Source: Malacoplasma muris
GTDB taxonomy: Bacteria; Bacillota_I; Bacilli_A; Mycoplasmatales; Mycoplasmoidaceae
DNA length: 64,000 nucleotides
Direction of reading: 5' to 3'
NCBI RefSeq assembly: GCF_046774425.1
Contig: NZ_CP177248.1
Location: 620,001-684,000 of the forward strand
A program made the translations under genes and the position numbers. Below, piece after piece: positions 32,173 to 42,162 of the stretch; within the stretch, counting starts at the first letter, position 1, and each line of letters opens with the position of its first letter. The notes beneath the pieces were generated by a model. That model did not search any database. It saw only the letters and a program-made list of their open reading frames with translations, and was not told the DNA's origin.

Positions 32173-32970
32173 ATGAAATCATCAATTGGGTGTGTAATTA
32201 GAGCAAACAAACTATTTAAATTAATTCAAAATGGAGATAAAGTTTGTGTAGGAGTTAGTGGCGGAAAAGATTCAATGCTTCTTCTATATACTTTAGCTAT
32301 GTATAAAAGAATTGTCAAAAATGAATTAAATTGAGATATAGAAATATATGGCATCCACTTAAAAATGAACTTATGTGCTATTGATTATGAGGGAATAACA
32401 AATTTTTGAAAATCTAAAGGAATACATTTTCATGTTGCTAACACTCATATGGGGGAAATCTTAAGAGCTCAAATGAAAAAAAATAAATTACAATGTTCAT
32501 TATGCTCAAAAATGAAAAAAGCAATATTAATAGATGAAGCAAAAAAACTTGGATGTAATAAGGTTGCTATGGGACATCATGCAGATGATGCTATAGAAAC
32601 ATTATTTATGAACATGGTAAATGAAGGAAGAATTGCCACATTTAAACCAAAAATGTTTTTAGACAGATCAAATATTTGATTTATTAGACCATTAATTCTG
32701 GCAAGAGAAAATGATATTCTTAGAGAAGCAAAAAAATTAGAATTGCCCATTGTTCCTTGTGGATGCCCAATGGAAGGATTTACACAAAGAGACACAATGA
32801 AAGATTTCTTAATGAAAAATTTTTATAAGTCAGAAAAATGGGGAGCAAGTTATAAAAATTTTTTAATTGCTTTACTAAATGGAAAAGAAAGTAATTTGTG
32901 ATTTGATGATCCTAAAGCATCAAAAAATGATCTTGTTTTTAAAATGAAAAATGATAGAAATTATGAATAA
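32173..32970 (+). CDS. ttcA: TtcA-type tRNA 2-thiolation PP-loop ATPase
   Basis: This adenylates a tRNA base (C32 in the Escherichia coli enzyme) for sulfur insertion. The 265-residue protein has the PP-loop SGGKDSM, the cluster-binding pair CSLC (with a further Cys near it), the GHHADDAIETLFMN motif and a final PCGCPMEGFTQRD segment. TGA is Trp at several sites. The start ATG at 32173 has AAGGAG 8 nt upstream, preferred over the in-frame ATG at 32140. It ends just before the duplicated DUF16-like block, whose shared hairpin serves as its terminator. Confidence 0.88.
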
Positions 32971-33440
32971 ACTAATAAATTTTTATAATTTCAAAAATTT
33001 TTAACGTTTTTATATATGAAGGGTTGTTGCACTTCATATATTTTTATTTTCAAGGAGTAAATGTGAAAAATAAAAAAATTGATTTAAATAAAAGTGAAAC
33101 TCAATCTGGATCTTTTAATAAAAAGCAGCTAATAGATTTTATTAAAGCAAGCAACACTTGCATTGGTAAAGATATTTTAGTTCAACATGAATATGTTGAA
33201 ATTATTGATGACAACAATAATATTCAAAAAGAATTGAATAGTAAATCAATATGTGGGACAATAGAAATAACTCAAGGAAAACAAGAAATGAAAATAGATA
33301 AAGCAGATTTGATTCTTCAAGAAATTAAAAACATAAAAGATGATTTTAATGAATTTAAAGTTGAAGTAAAAGATGAATTAAAAACAATAAAGAATGATTT
33401 TAATGAATTTAAAGTTGAGGTAAAGGAAGAATTTAAAAAA
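32966..33440 (+). repeat. Inverted duplicate, left arm (DUF16-like gene start and leader)
   Basis: This segment from the end of ttcA through the first part of the DUF16-like gene is repeated, inverted and nearly identical, at about 37122-37663. Identity includes the untranslated hairpin and ribosome-binding site, so the duplication is recent. Confidence 0.85.
33012..33041 (+). terminator. Hairpin ending ttcA, within the duplicated leader
   Basis: ATATATGAAG pairs perfectly with CTTCATATAT around a 10-nt loop and is followed by T-rich sequence. It also lies 10 nt upstream of the ribosome-binding site of the next gene, and is conserved in the inverted copy. Confidence 0.7.
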
Positions 33441-33656
33441 GTAAATTCAAGATTAGACAATGTTGAAGGAGAAGTTAAACAAATTAACTTGAGATTGGAT
33501 AATGTTGAAGGAGAAGTTAAACAAATTAACTTGAGATTAGACAATGTTGAAGGAGAAGTTAAGCAAATTAACTTAAGATTAGATAGTGTTGAAAATGACA
33601 TTAAAAATATAAAAAATTGTCCAACAATTAAATCTGAATTAAATATTTCTAAATAA
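33063..33656 (+). CDS. DUF16-like coiled-coil protein
   Basis: A 197-residue cytosolic protein of unknown function. The N-terminal ~85 residues form a compact domain (KKQLIDFIKASNTCIG...LVQHEYVEII). The rest is coiled coil: two EFKVEVKDELKTIKN-type heptad blocks, then four 14-residue units of the type NLRLDNVEGEVKQI. This resembles the DUF16 coiled-coil proteins that M. pneumoniae carries in many copies. GTG at 33063 is the start: AAGGAG is 5 nt upstream, and the nonsense-bearing inverted copy conserves the same GTG and leader. Confidence 0.7.
   Translation: MKNKKIDLNKSETQSGSFNKKQLIDFIKASNTCIGKDILVQHEYVEIIDDNNNIQKELNSKSICGTIEITQGKQEMKIDKADLILQEIKNIKDDFNEFKVEVKDELKTIKNDFNEFKVEVKEEFKKVNSRLDNVEGEVKQINLRLDNVEGEVKQINLRLDNVEGEVKQINLRLDSVENDIKNIKNCPTIKSELNISK
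33443..33610. repeat. Four tandem 42-bp repeats in the coiled-coil gene
   Basis: Four consecutive 42-bp units (33443, 33485, 33527, 33569) encode 14-residue coiled-coil segments. The first three are nearly identical in DNA and the last has diverged. Being a multiple of 3, copy-number change would keep the frame and alter coil length. The inverted copy at 37122 has none of these units. Confidence 0.9.
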
Positions 33657-33691
33657 GTCAATAAATAATAAATTATTTAATTAATATAAAA

Positions 33692-33719
33692 AAACATACC
33701 AATAAATATAGGTATGTTT
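33692..33719 (-). terminator. Terminator of the degenerate ABC-ATPase gene
   Basis: AAACATACC pairs with GGTATGTTT around a 10-nt loop, followed by a T run on the minus strand. Confidence 0.75.
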
Positions 33720-33722
33720 GCA

Positions 33723-35360
33723 TTATTGTTGAATATATTTTTTATGAAGTCTATCAAAGACATCAACAATAAATGTATCTAATGTTTCAAAAGAATTTAG
33801 TATATCTTTTATTTTTTTATTTACAACTACTTCCCCATCATCAATAATCATTAATCTACTAGCTAAAAGTTTTATTTCTATACTATCTTTAACATTAAAT
33901 ATCAAAACAGTATCAGAATCTTGATATAGAGCATTAATATAACGATAAAAAGATAATTTTTGGGTCATATCAAACCCTTCAGTAAGGTTTATCATTAATA
34001 TTATTTTTTTTCCAATCAAAACATCGCACATAAATATGAATTTTCTCTTTTGTAATTCACTAAGAACATGGATTGGGGTTTTTAAATCTTTTTCAATATC
34101 AAGTAAATAAAGTAAATCTTCATATACTTGTTCATTTACAACATAATTTACTGAATTAAAAATTTTCTTAAATGTTGAAGAAATTGTATCATTTTTAGAT
34201 GTAGCATATGCTAAATAATCTGGACTTTGAAATTGATAAATTGCATCATTTCTTCTATTGTAAAGTTCAATATCAAAACCATCATAATCATTAGAATAAA
34301 TATCAAATCATTTTTGCTCTCTTTTTAAATTAAAAAAAACATAACCACTATCTTTATTTACTCTATTGCTTAATATATCCATTAACAAAACATCACTTAC
34401 TGAATCATGCGCCATTATTGCAATTCTATCGCCTGGAAATACATCAAAAGATAAATTATATAAACATCCCTGATTTGGATCTTCATGGTTTTGATTATAT
34501 GAAATGTTATATACTTTATACAAAATATCTTCTGTTCTTCATAGTTTTTTGTTTCAATTACTAACAATTTCATTAGCATCAGGTAACTGTTGGTATCCAT
34601 CATAATTACCATGTTCTACATAATTTAATGATTCATCTACATCATCATAATAATCATTTTCATATTTATAGTCATTCTGAACACTACCATATTCTACATC
34701 AATTGGTTTTTCCAAATGTTGTTCTAAAGAATCATAATTGATGTGTTGATCTTGAATATTTTCATTATAATCAGAAACAACTTGTTGATTATCATTTAAT
34801 TGGTCATAGACAATTTCTTGATTAGATATGTTTTGATTATCATAAAACAAATCATCTTGTTGATTATTAAAATTGATTTGATCATCTTGTTGATAAAATT
34901 CATCATTTATTTCATCAACATTATTTTTTTCTATTGCATTGTTGTAAAAATAATCATGTTGTTTTTCTTCTTCAGATTTAAATCAATCTCCATTTTGAAG
35001 TTGTTCTAACACAAATTCGTTTGTAATTGAATATTTTGTAGTTCCATTCATAAAAACTTTTTTTGTGTAGTCTACATCAATGTTTAAATCAATTAATTCT
35101 TTTAATGTAAATAAATTTTTACTAAGATCTAAATTTTCGATTGAAGTATCATTTTTGTTTACTACTTCTAATGTATTAGATAAAGGAATTGGTTTTTTTA
35201 ATTTAGGTGAAGGAAGTTTTTTACTAACTTTTTTAATTCTCTTTTTTTGAACTTTTGAAATACTATATAAAGAATTATTATTTTTTATATTAACATTATA
35301 TGAATTTATTTTTTTACCAGGCAAAGGTAATTTAGTTTTTTTTAAATTAACATTATCCAT
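33723..35360 (-). CDS. Degenerate ABC-ATPase-like protein with acidic Asn-rich N-terminus
   Basis: A 545-residue protein. The first ~115 residues are Lys/Pro-rich and basic, then about 150 residues are highly acidic and Asn/Gln/Tyr-rich (probably disordered). From about residue 290 it follows the ABC nucleotide-binding-domain plan (LYNLSFDVFPGDRIAIM...GYVFF, VLSELQKRKF, KKIILMINLTEG, RLMIIDDGEVVV). However, the P-loop reads AHDSVSDVLL, Walker B lost its acidic pair, and the switch His is Asn. It is therefore probably not an ATPase. ATG 35360 has GAAGGA upstream; an alternative ATG lies at 35405. The role is unknown, perhaps a cytoskeletal or scaffold protein. Confidence 0.65.
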
Positions 35361-35582
35361 AATATTAAGTCCTTCATATATAAAGTTTCTTAATAATTTT
35401 AACATTTTTAAAATTCCAATAATAGTGCTTAAGTAAAAATAATATATAAATTTTTATTGATTATAAATAAATTAAGCTAAATATTAATTCAAATATCAAA
35501 AAATAGTATTTTTTAATACAAACATAAATAAATTATTAATAAAGTTAAAAAGCTGCGATAATAGTAAATATTAGGAATATTT

Positions 35583-36833
35583 ATGGATTGAATAAATAAT
35601 AGTTTTAGTGAAAATATAGATAAAATATTGAAAAATTATACAGATATTAATGAAAAAGATAAAAAAAATATTAAAGCACAATTTGCTGGTATTGAAAATA
35701 ATAGCGATAAATATAAATGACTTGAAATATTACAAAAAGACAATAATAATAATTCATCAACAAAAAAATATTATCATGATATCTATAACCAAATATTAGA
35801 TTATAAAGAATATTTTGATAATAATTGTACAACAGTAAAAAAACTTGAAATTGGTGAATTATACACAAAAAAGCAAATATCAACTCTTGCAGGAAGTGGT
35901 GATATCATGTCTGGTATTATCACAAGTAATTATGGAAATAAAAAAGATACTTTCATAACTATTAATTTAGAAAAAGATTATTCATATAAATCTATTAGAA
36001 ACAAATATTCAAATGTTAGTACTAGAAATGTTTATAACAAAGAAACAAAAGAACTTAAATATTATCTTTATACAAAAGATAATGCTAAGGATTATCAAGT
36101 TTTAGAATTCAATAAAAATAAAAACATTTTACATAATTCATTTGGTAATGAAAATGATTCAGGATATATTTATGCTTTTGTAAAGTACACAAAAGATAGC
36201 TTAAAATACATAAATTCTTTAAAATTAAATAATTGAGAAAAAAAAGGATATATTTATATTGGCAAATATATTTTCAAAGACATTTCTAATAAATCTCCAT
36301 ATTATTTTACTTTAGAAAATGCTGATAAAGTAATAGATGAAAAAACAATTGAACAATCAAAAATAAACTCTCAAATTAAATCAATTGACATTTATGAAGA
36401 TGCTTTAAAAGAAGAAACAATTCTATCTAATGAAGAAAAAAGAGCTCTAGTTAAAATAAGAACTAACCAAGGTTTTTTTAGAGAAAAATTACTAAAAAAA
36501 TTCAATTATAAATGCCCATTGACAGGTTTCGAAAATGAAGCAGCTTTGATTGCTAGTCATATAAAACCGTGGTCAAAATGTAAAAATCAAATTGAAAAAT
36601 TAGATCAAGATAATGGCATTTTATTGAACAGTTTAGCAGATAAATTATTTGATAAAGGATTAATAACATTTGATGATGATGGAAGAATAATTTATTCAAA
36701 ACAAATGTCAAACAACGACATACTTATTTTTGAAAAGCAATTAAAAAATCAAGAATGCTTTTTAAAAATGTTCATAACATCCAAAATGATTAAATATTTG
36801 AAATTTCATAGAGCTAAAATATTTTTATGCTAA
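35583..36833 (+). CDS. HNH endonuclease-like protein (HNH_2 type), no adjacent methylase
   Basis: A 416-residue protein. The C-terminal part has KCPLTGFENEAALIASHIKPW...DNGILLNSLADKLFDKGLITF, matching the HNH nuclease core seen in restriction-like enzymes (SHIKPW, NGILLN, LFD). The N-terminal ~270 residues are unrecognised. TGA is read as Trp. An AGGA box precedes ATG 35583. Its neighbours are the degenerate ABC protein (divergent) and the inverted DUF16-like copies, with no DNA methyltransferase in this window. It could be an orphan or type IV-style nuclease, or part of a mobile cassette. Catalytic residues of the HNH core appear intact as far as can be judged. Confidence 0.7.
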
Positions 36834-37121
36834 TACAAATCACTTTAATAATTGAATAACTAATATATGTAGATGTTATAATAAATTTTTATTGTATATG
36901 ACATTTTAATATAAATATTTAAGATAATTACAATAAGATAAACAAAAAAATAATAAAAGTTAATAATAAAATGAAGTTTTCATAAATATCAATATTATTT
37001 TATTAATTAGAATATAAAAACTATTATTTAAAAATGACTCTTATAAAAATAAATATAACAACATTACAATTATAAATGTTGTCAGATAAATAAATTAAAT
37101 TTATTTTAGTTCTAAAATTTA
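36834..37121. other. AT-rich spacer between HNH gene and DUF16-like pseudogene
   Basis: No gene or structured element was recognised. It separates two convergent genes. Confidence 0.4.
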
Positions 37122-37565
37122 TTAGAATGAAATTAATTCAGATTTAATTGTTGGACAGTTTTTTATATCTTTAATATCATTCTTTATTGTTTTCAACTCT
37201 TCTTTGATTTCAACTTTGAATTCATTGAAATCATTATTAATTGTTTTCAATTCATCTTTTACTTCAACTTTAAATTCATTAAAATCATCTTTTATGTTTT
37301 TAATTTCCTGAAGAATTAAATCTGTTTTATCTATTTTCATTTCTTGTTTTCCTTGAGTTATTTCTATTGTCCCACAGATTGATTTACTATTCAATTCTTT
37401 TTGAATATTATTGTTGTCATCAATGATTTCAACATATTCATGTTGAACTAAAATATCTTTGCCAATGCAAGTGTTGCTTGCTTTAATAAAATCTATTAGC
37501 TACTTTTTATTAAAAGATCCAGATTGAGTTTCACTTTTATTTAGATCAATTCTTTTATTTTTCAC
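37122..37565 (-). pseudogene. Inverted DUF16-like copy with premature stop
   Basis: The same GTG start, ribosome-binding site and N-terminal domain as the gene at 33063, but codon 22 (CAG in the intact copy) has become TAG (37500-37502). Downstream the frame stays open: KSICGTIEITQGKQ, two coiled-coil blocks and the tail NCPTIKSELISF, without the four 42-bp repeats. The homology is about 95 percent by eye over the shared part. It may be untranslated or may restart internally. Confidence 0.8.
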
Positions 37566-37663
37566 ATTTACTCCTTGGAAATAAAAAATATATGAAGTGC
37601 AACAACCCTTCATATATAAAAACGTTAAAAATTTTTGAAATTATAAAAATTTGTTAGTTTATT
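37122..37663 (-). repeat. Inverted duplicate, right arm
   Basis: The partner of 32966-33440. It includes the same leader hairpin and, at its outer edge (about 37661-37676), a remnant of the 3' end of yet another DUF16-like gene (AATATTTCTAAATAA on the minus strand). This suggests a former tandem array. Confidence 0.8.
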
Positions 37664-38409
37664 TAGAAATATTTTAATTTATTTATAATCTATTAAAATG
37701 AAAATAATTTATATTATAAAAATTGATACAAAAAACAAATGTTACATGTAATAATTGAATTATATATTTTTCACATTTGAACTTACATCTTATTAATGTA
37801 AATATTAATTAAAATTTAGATTACATTTGTCATGTACAAAGAAACAAATGCAAAAATGATAAAAGATATAACCAATATTATTTCTAATTGTATATTAATA
37901 AATATAAATAATTCATTTCATTTATCAATTATACTGATGTAGTTGTTATCATTTATTTCTTAGAAATTTTAATATTATTATTTATGTATTTTACATTATC
38001 ATGAACATCTAAATTGTAATAATCAGAAATAAAATTATTTTTAATTTCATTAATTCTACCTTCAAATAATTCTATGTTATTAATTGATTCAAATTTAGTT
38101 TTTAAAAACTCTTTACAAAAAAATTTTCAACTATCACTTTTGAAATTGGCAAAAAGTTTCCATATGATTTTTTGTAAAACAAAACATCAAACATTAATAT
38201 TATTAATCCAAGAACTAAAGTGCAGATATAAAAATAAATATTAATTGTTTCGATATTTTTACTTATATATAATTATTAATAATTTAATTACCATTTTTTA
38301 TTATTTATATATAAAATACTATTTATAAATTTTTATTATATATTGCTTAAGCATAAAAAAATGCTCTTATTAAAATTAATAAGAGCATTAATCTATTGTT
38401 ATGAATTAA
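37664..38409. other. Gene-poor region with a decayed membrane-protein remnant
   Basis: No intact gene. On the minus strand, about 38270-37953, one frame encodes a membrane helix (ICTLVLGLIILMFDVLFY) and stops. Another frame then carries KEFLKTKFESINNIELF...YINNNIKISKK to a TAA at 37953. A further helix-like frame follows near 37900. This looks like a short membrane protein broken by frameshifts (a T7 run sits at one break). Confidence 0.45.
38361..38388 (-). terminator. Terminator of rpsD
   Basis: ATGCTCTTATT pairs with AATAAGAGCAT around a short loop, followed by seven Ts on the minus strand. Confidence 0.85.
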
Positions 38410-39018
38410 TTATGCTAATCTGTTGTATCACTCAACAACATATGATTCATTAATGTCAGCTGGAAGTTCATGACGTTCAGGATATCTTGTATATTTTCCT
38501 TTTTTTGTTTTCAAATCAGAATCTACAAAAGCATAAGTTCCATTTGTAGCACCAGCTTCAACAACTGGCAATTTTTTTGATTTTTCAACAATTTCAACAG
38601 TATCACCTAATTTTAACAAAATTGATGGAATATCAATTCTTTTACCATTAACTAATACATGACCATGATTTACTAATTGTCTTGCTGCTCTTCTTGTAGG
38701 AGCAAAACCCATTCTAAAAACTAGATTATCTAATCTACTTTCTAAAGTAATAAATAAATTTAACGTTAAAGCACCTTTCATTAATTTAGCTACTTTAAAC
38801 AATCTTCTAAATTGTCTGTCATTCAAACCATAAAGATACATCATCTTTTGTTTTTCTTGTAATTGTTCACCATAACCTGACAATTTAATTTTTTTATTTC
38901 CATGTTGACCTGGAGCATATCTTCTTTTCTTACCACTAGAAAATTCATTTTCATTTTCTAATAATGAGAATCCATAACGTCTAGATTTTTTAGTAATACT
39001 ACCTAAATATCTTGACAT
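38410..39018 (-). CDS. rpsD: 30S ribosomal protein S4
   Basis: A primary 16S rRNA-binding protein of 202 residues. The N-terminus MSRYLGSITKKSRRYG, the central YGLNDRQFRRLFKVA and the S4 RNA-binding domain (RLDNLVFRMGFAPTRRAARQLVNHGHVLVNGKRIDIPS) are diagnostic. The penultimate Trp is encoded by TGA (VVEWYNRLA). It is monocistronic, with a terminator after it. A structured leader lies upstream, which fits the known autoregulation of rpsD by S4 in Firmicutes. It lacks zinc-ribbon cysteines. Confidence 0.97.
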
Positions 39019-39025
39019 AATATTT

Positions 39026-39164
39026 CTCCTAACTATCTAGCACAGAAATTAAAATATTCTTAAATAGTAATAAAGTATAAAAGTTTTCAACTTATCAGCA
39101 AAGTCTACTAACTAAACATTCGCTACAATATTAATATATCTAATATATTTCTGCTGACTGTGCT
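39026..39164 (-). promoter_or_regulatory. Structured 5' leader of rpsD, candidate S4 autoregulatory site
   Basis: On the minus strand AGCACAG (39158-39164) pairs with CTGTGCT (39039-39045). Immediately inside it, TCAGCA (39152-39157) pairs with TGCTGA (39095-39100). The outer 3' arm ends 8 nt before the Shine-Dalgarno (39026-39030). Binding of S4 to such a fold blocks translation in B. subtilis; here that role is inferred. Confidence 0.6.
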
Positions 39165-39260
39165 TCTAAGATTATATAATAAAATTAAAAAATATGATGT
39201 ATATTTTGCATTAATTTAAATTTAATAGTTATATAAAGCTATTATTAAGTTTTTTATATT

Positions 39261-40133
39261 CTAGTGAGTGTGAATTAATGAGAGAGCAAAACCTGAAACA
39301 ATTCCAATTGTTATGAATATCATCATATAAAATCACTCTTTTGTACATAAATGATGTTTATGAATAAATTCTGGAATAAATTCCATTAATGAAACAAATA
39401 TTAATGATCCACTAGTTGATGATAATAAAAACGGAAATAATCAATAAACACTTGTAGAATAATATGTTATTGCAATACCAACAAATATAAAAGGGACAAT
39501 TATTAAATTGGATGAAACAGAAATTCAAAAAGAGTTATGTCTTCTATTTGTTTTTAATAAATTTATATAGTAAATACAAATTGTTGTAGCAATAAGATGC
39601 AACACAAAACCAATTAATAATCCAAGATTTTCAATATGTAAAATTTTTTCTCCTGAATTGTGCAGCAAAAATCCTAAAATAATCCCATCAATTATATTGT
39701 GTATAAATAAGAATATAATAGACATTAATTTATCATGAAATTTTGGATTTTCTTTTTCTTCATAAACACATTCTCCATGAATATTTTGGTTATGATTTTT
39801 ACACTGTTTTTTAGTTTTATAAAAATAAATTCATTTTGTAAATATTCCAAAACAAACACCAATAATAACACCAGACACAATTACACTCACAACTATTATC
39901 ATATTTGGTTCTTGATTAACGTTTGCAAAATGATCTTTTAACAACATATAGGATTCATGGATAAAACCAAATATTGATAATACCAACAATAATCCTGTTA
40001 CAAAGGCATACAAATATGTAATTTTAATTTGATTTAATTTTATTTTAAAACCATAAAATAGCAAAGTAACTATAAATGGAGCAACAAAAATAATTGCTGA
40101 TATTATCAGACCATTCAAATATAAATTTTGCAT
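39261..40133 (-). CDS. ZIP-family divalent metal transporter
   Basis: A 290-residue membrane protein with about eight hydrophobic segments, probably importing zinc, iron or manganese. ZIP signatures are HNIIDGIILGFL (metal-site His-Asn and Asp of helix 4) and LVFVLHLIATT (His of helix 5), with an MEFIPEFIHKHH stretch near the end. The middle loop has CKNHNQNIHGECVYEE, a His/Cys-rich cytosolic loop typical of the family. ATG at 40133 is preferred because GGAAAA lies upstream; TTG 40145 is in frame but would absorb that site. It lies downstream of dnaJ-grpE but is separated by a terminator. Confidence 0.75.
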
Positions 40134-40215
40134 ATCATTTTCCAATCTTTTTTATACTAGATAATCATAATACATTATTTATAAAAATTATAAATAAGTT
40201 TATTTTAAAAATAAA

Positions 40216-40238
40216 AAATAGTAGATTTTCTACTATTT
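40216..40238 (-). terminator. Terminator of the dnaJ-grpE operon
   Basis: AAATAGTAGA pairs with TCTACTATTT around a short loop, followed by a T run on the minus strand. Confidence 0.75.
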
Positions 40239-40248
40239 AAATAAACTA

Positions 40249-41004
40249 TTAATTTTTGTCTTTTTTATCTTTAGAAACAACTACACTTGCTGGAATAATA
40301 ACAATATCATGTAATTTATATCCCTTTTTAATTACTTTAATAATTTGGTTAGCTTTAAATGAAGGGTTAAACTCAACTTCAAAAGCTTCCATTGTTAAAG
40401 GATCATAATTATCACCACTTGATGGTTCAATAGCAATAATATTGTTGTTTGCTAAATAATTTTTAAACATTGTTGAAAACATTCTAAATCCTTGAACATA
40501 GTTGGCAACATTGGGATCTTCTGGTGTAAAACTTACTGCAACATCAAAATTATTAATAATATTGATTAATTCAACAGCTTTGTCTTTTAAAGCAAATTTT
40601 TTAATATGTTGAATTTCTTTTTCAAATTTTTCTTGTTGTTCTTTTATTTTTGATTCTACAAGTTTTTGAGCTTCAATAGTTTTTTTATTAATTTCATTTT
40701 TATAATTTTCATTAAATTGCTTTATTTGATTTTCTAACTCTTTAATTCTTTGATCTTTATTTAAGATTTCATTATTAAGTGATGTATTTTTGGCTAATAA
40801 ATCATTAACTTTTGAATTAATGTTTTCATCTTTTTTAGTATTCTGCTTATTTAAATTATCTTTCTTAACAAAATTATTAGAATGAGCTTGTTTATTAGTG
40901 TCCACATTAGCATTTGAATTTTGAGAATTACTATTGAAATTATTTTTATTATTTGTGGTACTTTGGTTAATATTTTTATCTTTATTATCTTTTATGTTTT
41001 CCAT
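40249..41004 (-). CDS. grpE: Nucleotide-exchange factor GrpE
   Basis: The cofactor that releases ADP from DnaK. The 251-residue protein has a long Asn/Lys-rich N-terminal tail, a coiled-coil helix (about residues 70-130), then the GrpE head: KFALKDKAVELINIINNFDVAVSF, FRMFSTMFKNYL, GDNYDPLTMEAF and IKKGYKLHDIVIIPASVVVS, all characteristic. The start is ATG 41004, 2 nt after the dnaJ stop, so it is translationally coupled. The dnaJ-grpE order differs from the usual hrcA-grpE-dnaK-dnaJ, and dnaK and hrcA are not in this window. Confidence 0.95.
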   Translation of the reverse strand: MENIKDNKDKNINQSTTNNKNNFNSNSQNSNANVDTNKQAHSNNFVKKDNLNKQNTKKDENINSKVNDLLAKNTSLNNEILNKDQRIKELENQIKQFNENYKNEINKKTIEAQKLVESKIKEQQEKFEKEIQHIKKFALKDKAVELINIINNFDVAVSFTPEDPNVANYVQGFRMFSTMFKNYLANNNIIAIEPSSGDNYDPLTMEAFEVEFNPSFKANQIIKVIKKGYKLHDIVIIPASVVVSKDKKDKN

Positions 41005-41006
41005 AA

Positions 41007-42134
41007 TTATTCACCTATTTCTCTTCTAGCTTGTTCAATATATTTTTCTATTTCATTATTTGTAGTTTTGGCAAATTTCTTTAATTCATCAATTTGTTTA
41101 GAATCATATTTTGATACAGAATATTTAATAACACCAAATAAATCTCCACTACCATAAGTCCCTTTTACACCATGGTTAGATACTACAATTTTCTCATCAT
41201 GCTTTGTTCCTGGTTTTATTTTAATATTTTTAATTCCATAAGGAGTTGGTACTTGTACTGTTCCACCTACTATTGCCAAAATTGGATCTACTTTAACAAT
41301 TACATAAATGTCATTATTATGTCTTTCAAAAATTGCCGAAGGAACAATTCTAACATTTACATATAAATCTCCTCTTTTACCATTAATTTTATTTCCAAGT
41401 TTTTTAACAACAAATTTTGCATTATCAACAATTCCCACTGGAATATCAATAGTTTCAACAACTTTTTCTTTAAAGTATTTTTTACCATTACATTCTTTAC
41501 ATTTTTTAGCAATGATTTTACCTTGACCTTTACACTTGTCACAAATTGATTGTTGTTGCATTACACCAAGCATTGTTTTTCTTGTTAGAATAACATAACC
41601 TGAACCTTTACACTGATTACATGTTTCAATAGAACCTGGATCATTTGAAGCACCACTACCATGACAAACATTACATTCAGAATCTATATTATATTCAATC
41701 TTTTTTTTAGCTCCAAGAATACTTTCAATAAAAGATATTGAAATAGCAACTAAAATATCTGGATCCTTTTCATCTTCATATTCACGACGAGATGATCTAC
41801 CAAAACCACCACCAAAAAAACTTCCAAAAATATCTTCAAATCCCCCAGATCCTCCAAATACTTGGTTAAAAATATCAAAAGGATCAAATCCTTCTGAATG
41901 AAATCCTTGAGAATTTAGTCCATCATGTCCAAATTGATCATATGTTGCTCTTTTATTAGAATCAGATAAAACTTCATATGCTTCATTAACTTCTTTAAAT
42001 CTTTCTTCAGCATCTGGTGATTTATTTCTATCTGGATGATATTCCATTGCTTTTTTTCTAAAAGCTTTTTTAATTTCACTCTCATCAGCTGTTTTGGACA
42101 CACCCAAAACATCATAATAATCTCTTTTTGCCAT
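41007..42134 (-). CDS. dnaJ: Chaperone DnaJ (type I Hsp40)
   Basis: The co-chaperone of DnaK, 375 residues. J-domain with HPD (YHPDRNKS) at about residue 33. The Gly/Phe-rich region FGGSGGFEDIFGSFFGGGFGR-like follows. Four zinc-finger CxxCxGxG repeats (CNVCHGSG, CNQCKGSG, CDKCKGQG, CKECNGKK) and the C-terminal client-binding domain are present. ATG at 42134 is preceded by TTGGAG. The family length is normal. A CIRCE operator lies 29 nt upstream of the start, so it is heat-shock regulated with grpE. Confidence 0.97.
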   Translation of the reverse strand: MAKRDYYDVLGVSKTADESEIKKAFRKKAMEYHPDRNKSPDAEERFKEVNEAYEVLSDSNKRATYDQFGHDGLNSQGFHSEGFDPFDIFNQVFGGSGGFEDIFGSFFGGGFGRSSRREYEDEKDPDILVAISISFIESILGAKKKIEYNIDSECNVCHGSGASNDPGSIETCNQCKGSGYVILTRKTMLGVMQQQSICDKCKGQGKIIAKKCKECNGKKYFKEKVVETIDIPVGIVDNAKFVVKKLGNKINGKRGDLYVNVRIVPSAIFERHNNDIYVIVKVDPILAIVGGTVQVPTPYGIKNIKIKPGTKHDEKIVVSNHGVKGTYGSGDLFGVIKYSVSKYDSKQIDELKKFAKTTNNEIEKYIEQARREIGE

Positions 42135-42162
42135 TTTTGTCTCCAATTAATTACAATATATA

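Noticed and set aside
33443..33610. CRISPR array
   Set aside because: The repeats are contiguous with no unique spacers and encode a coiled coil.
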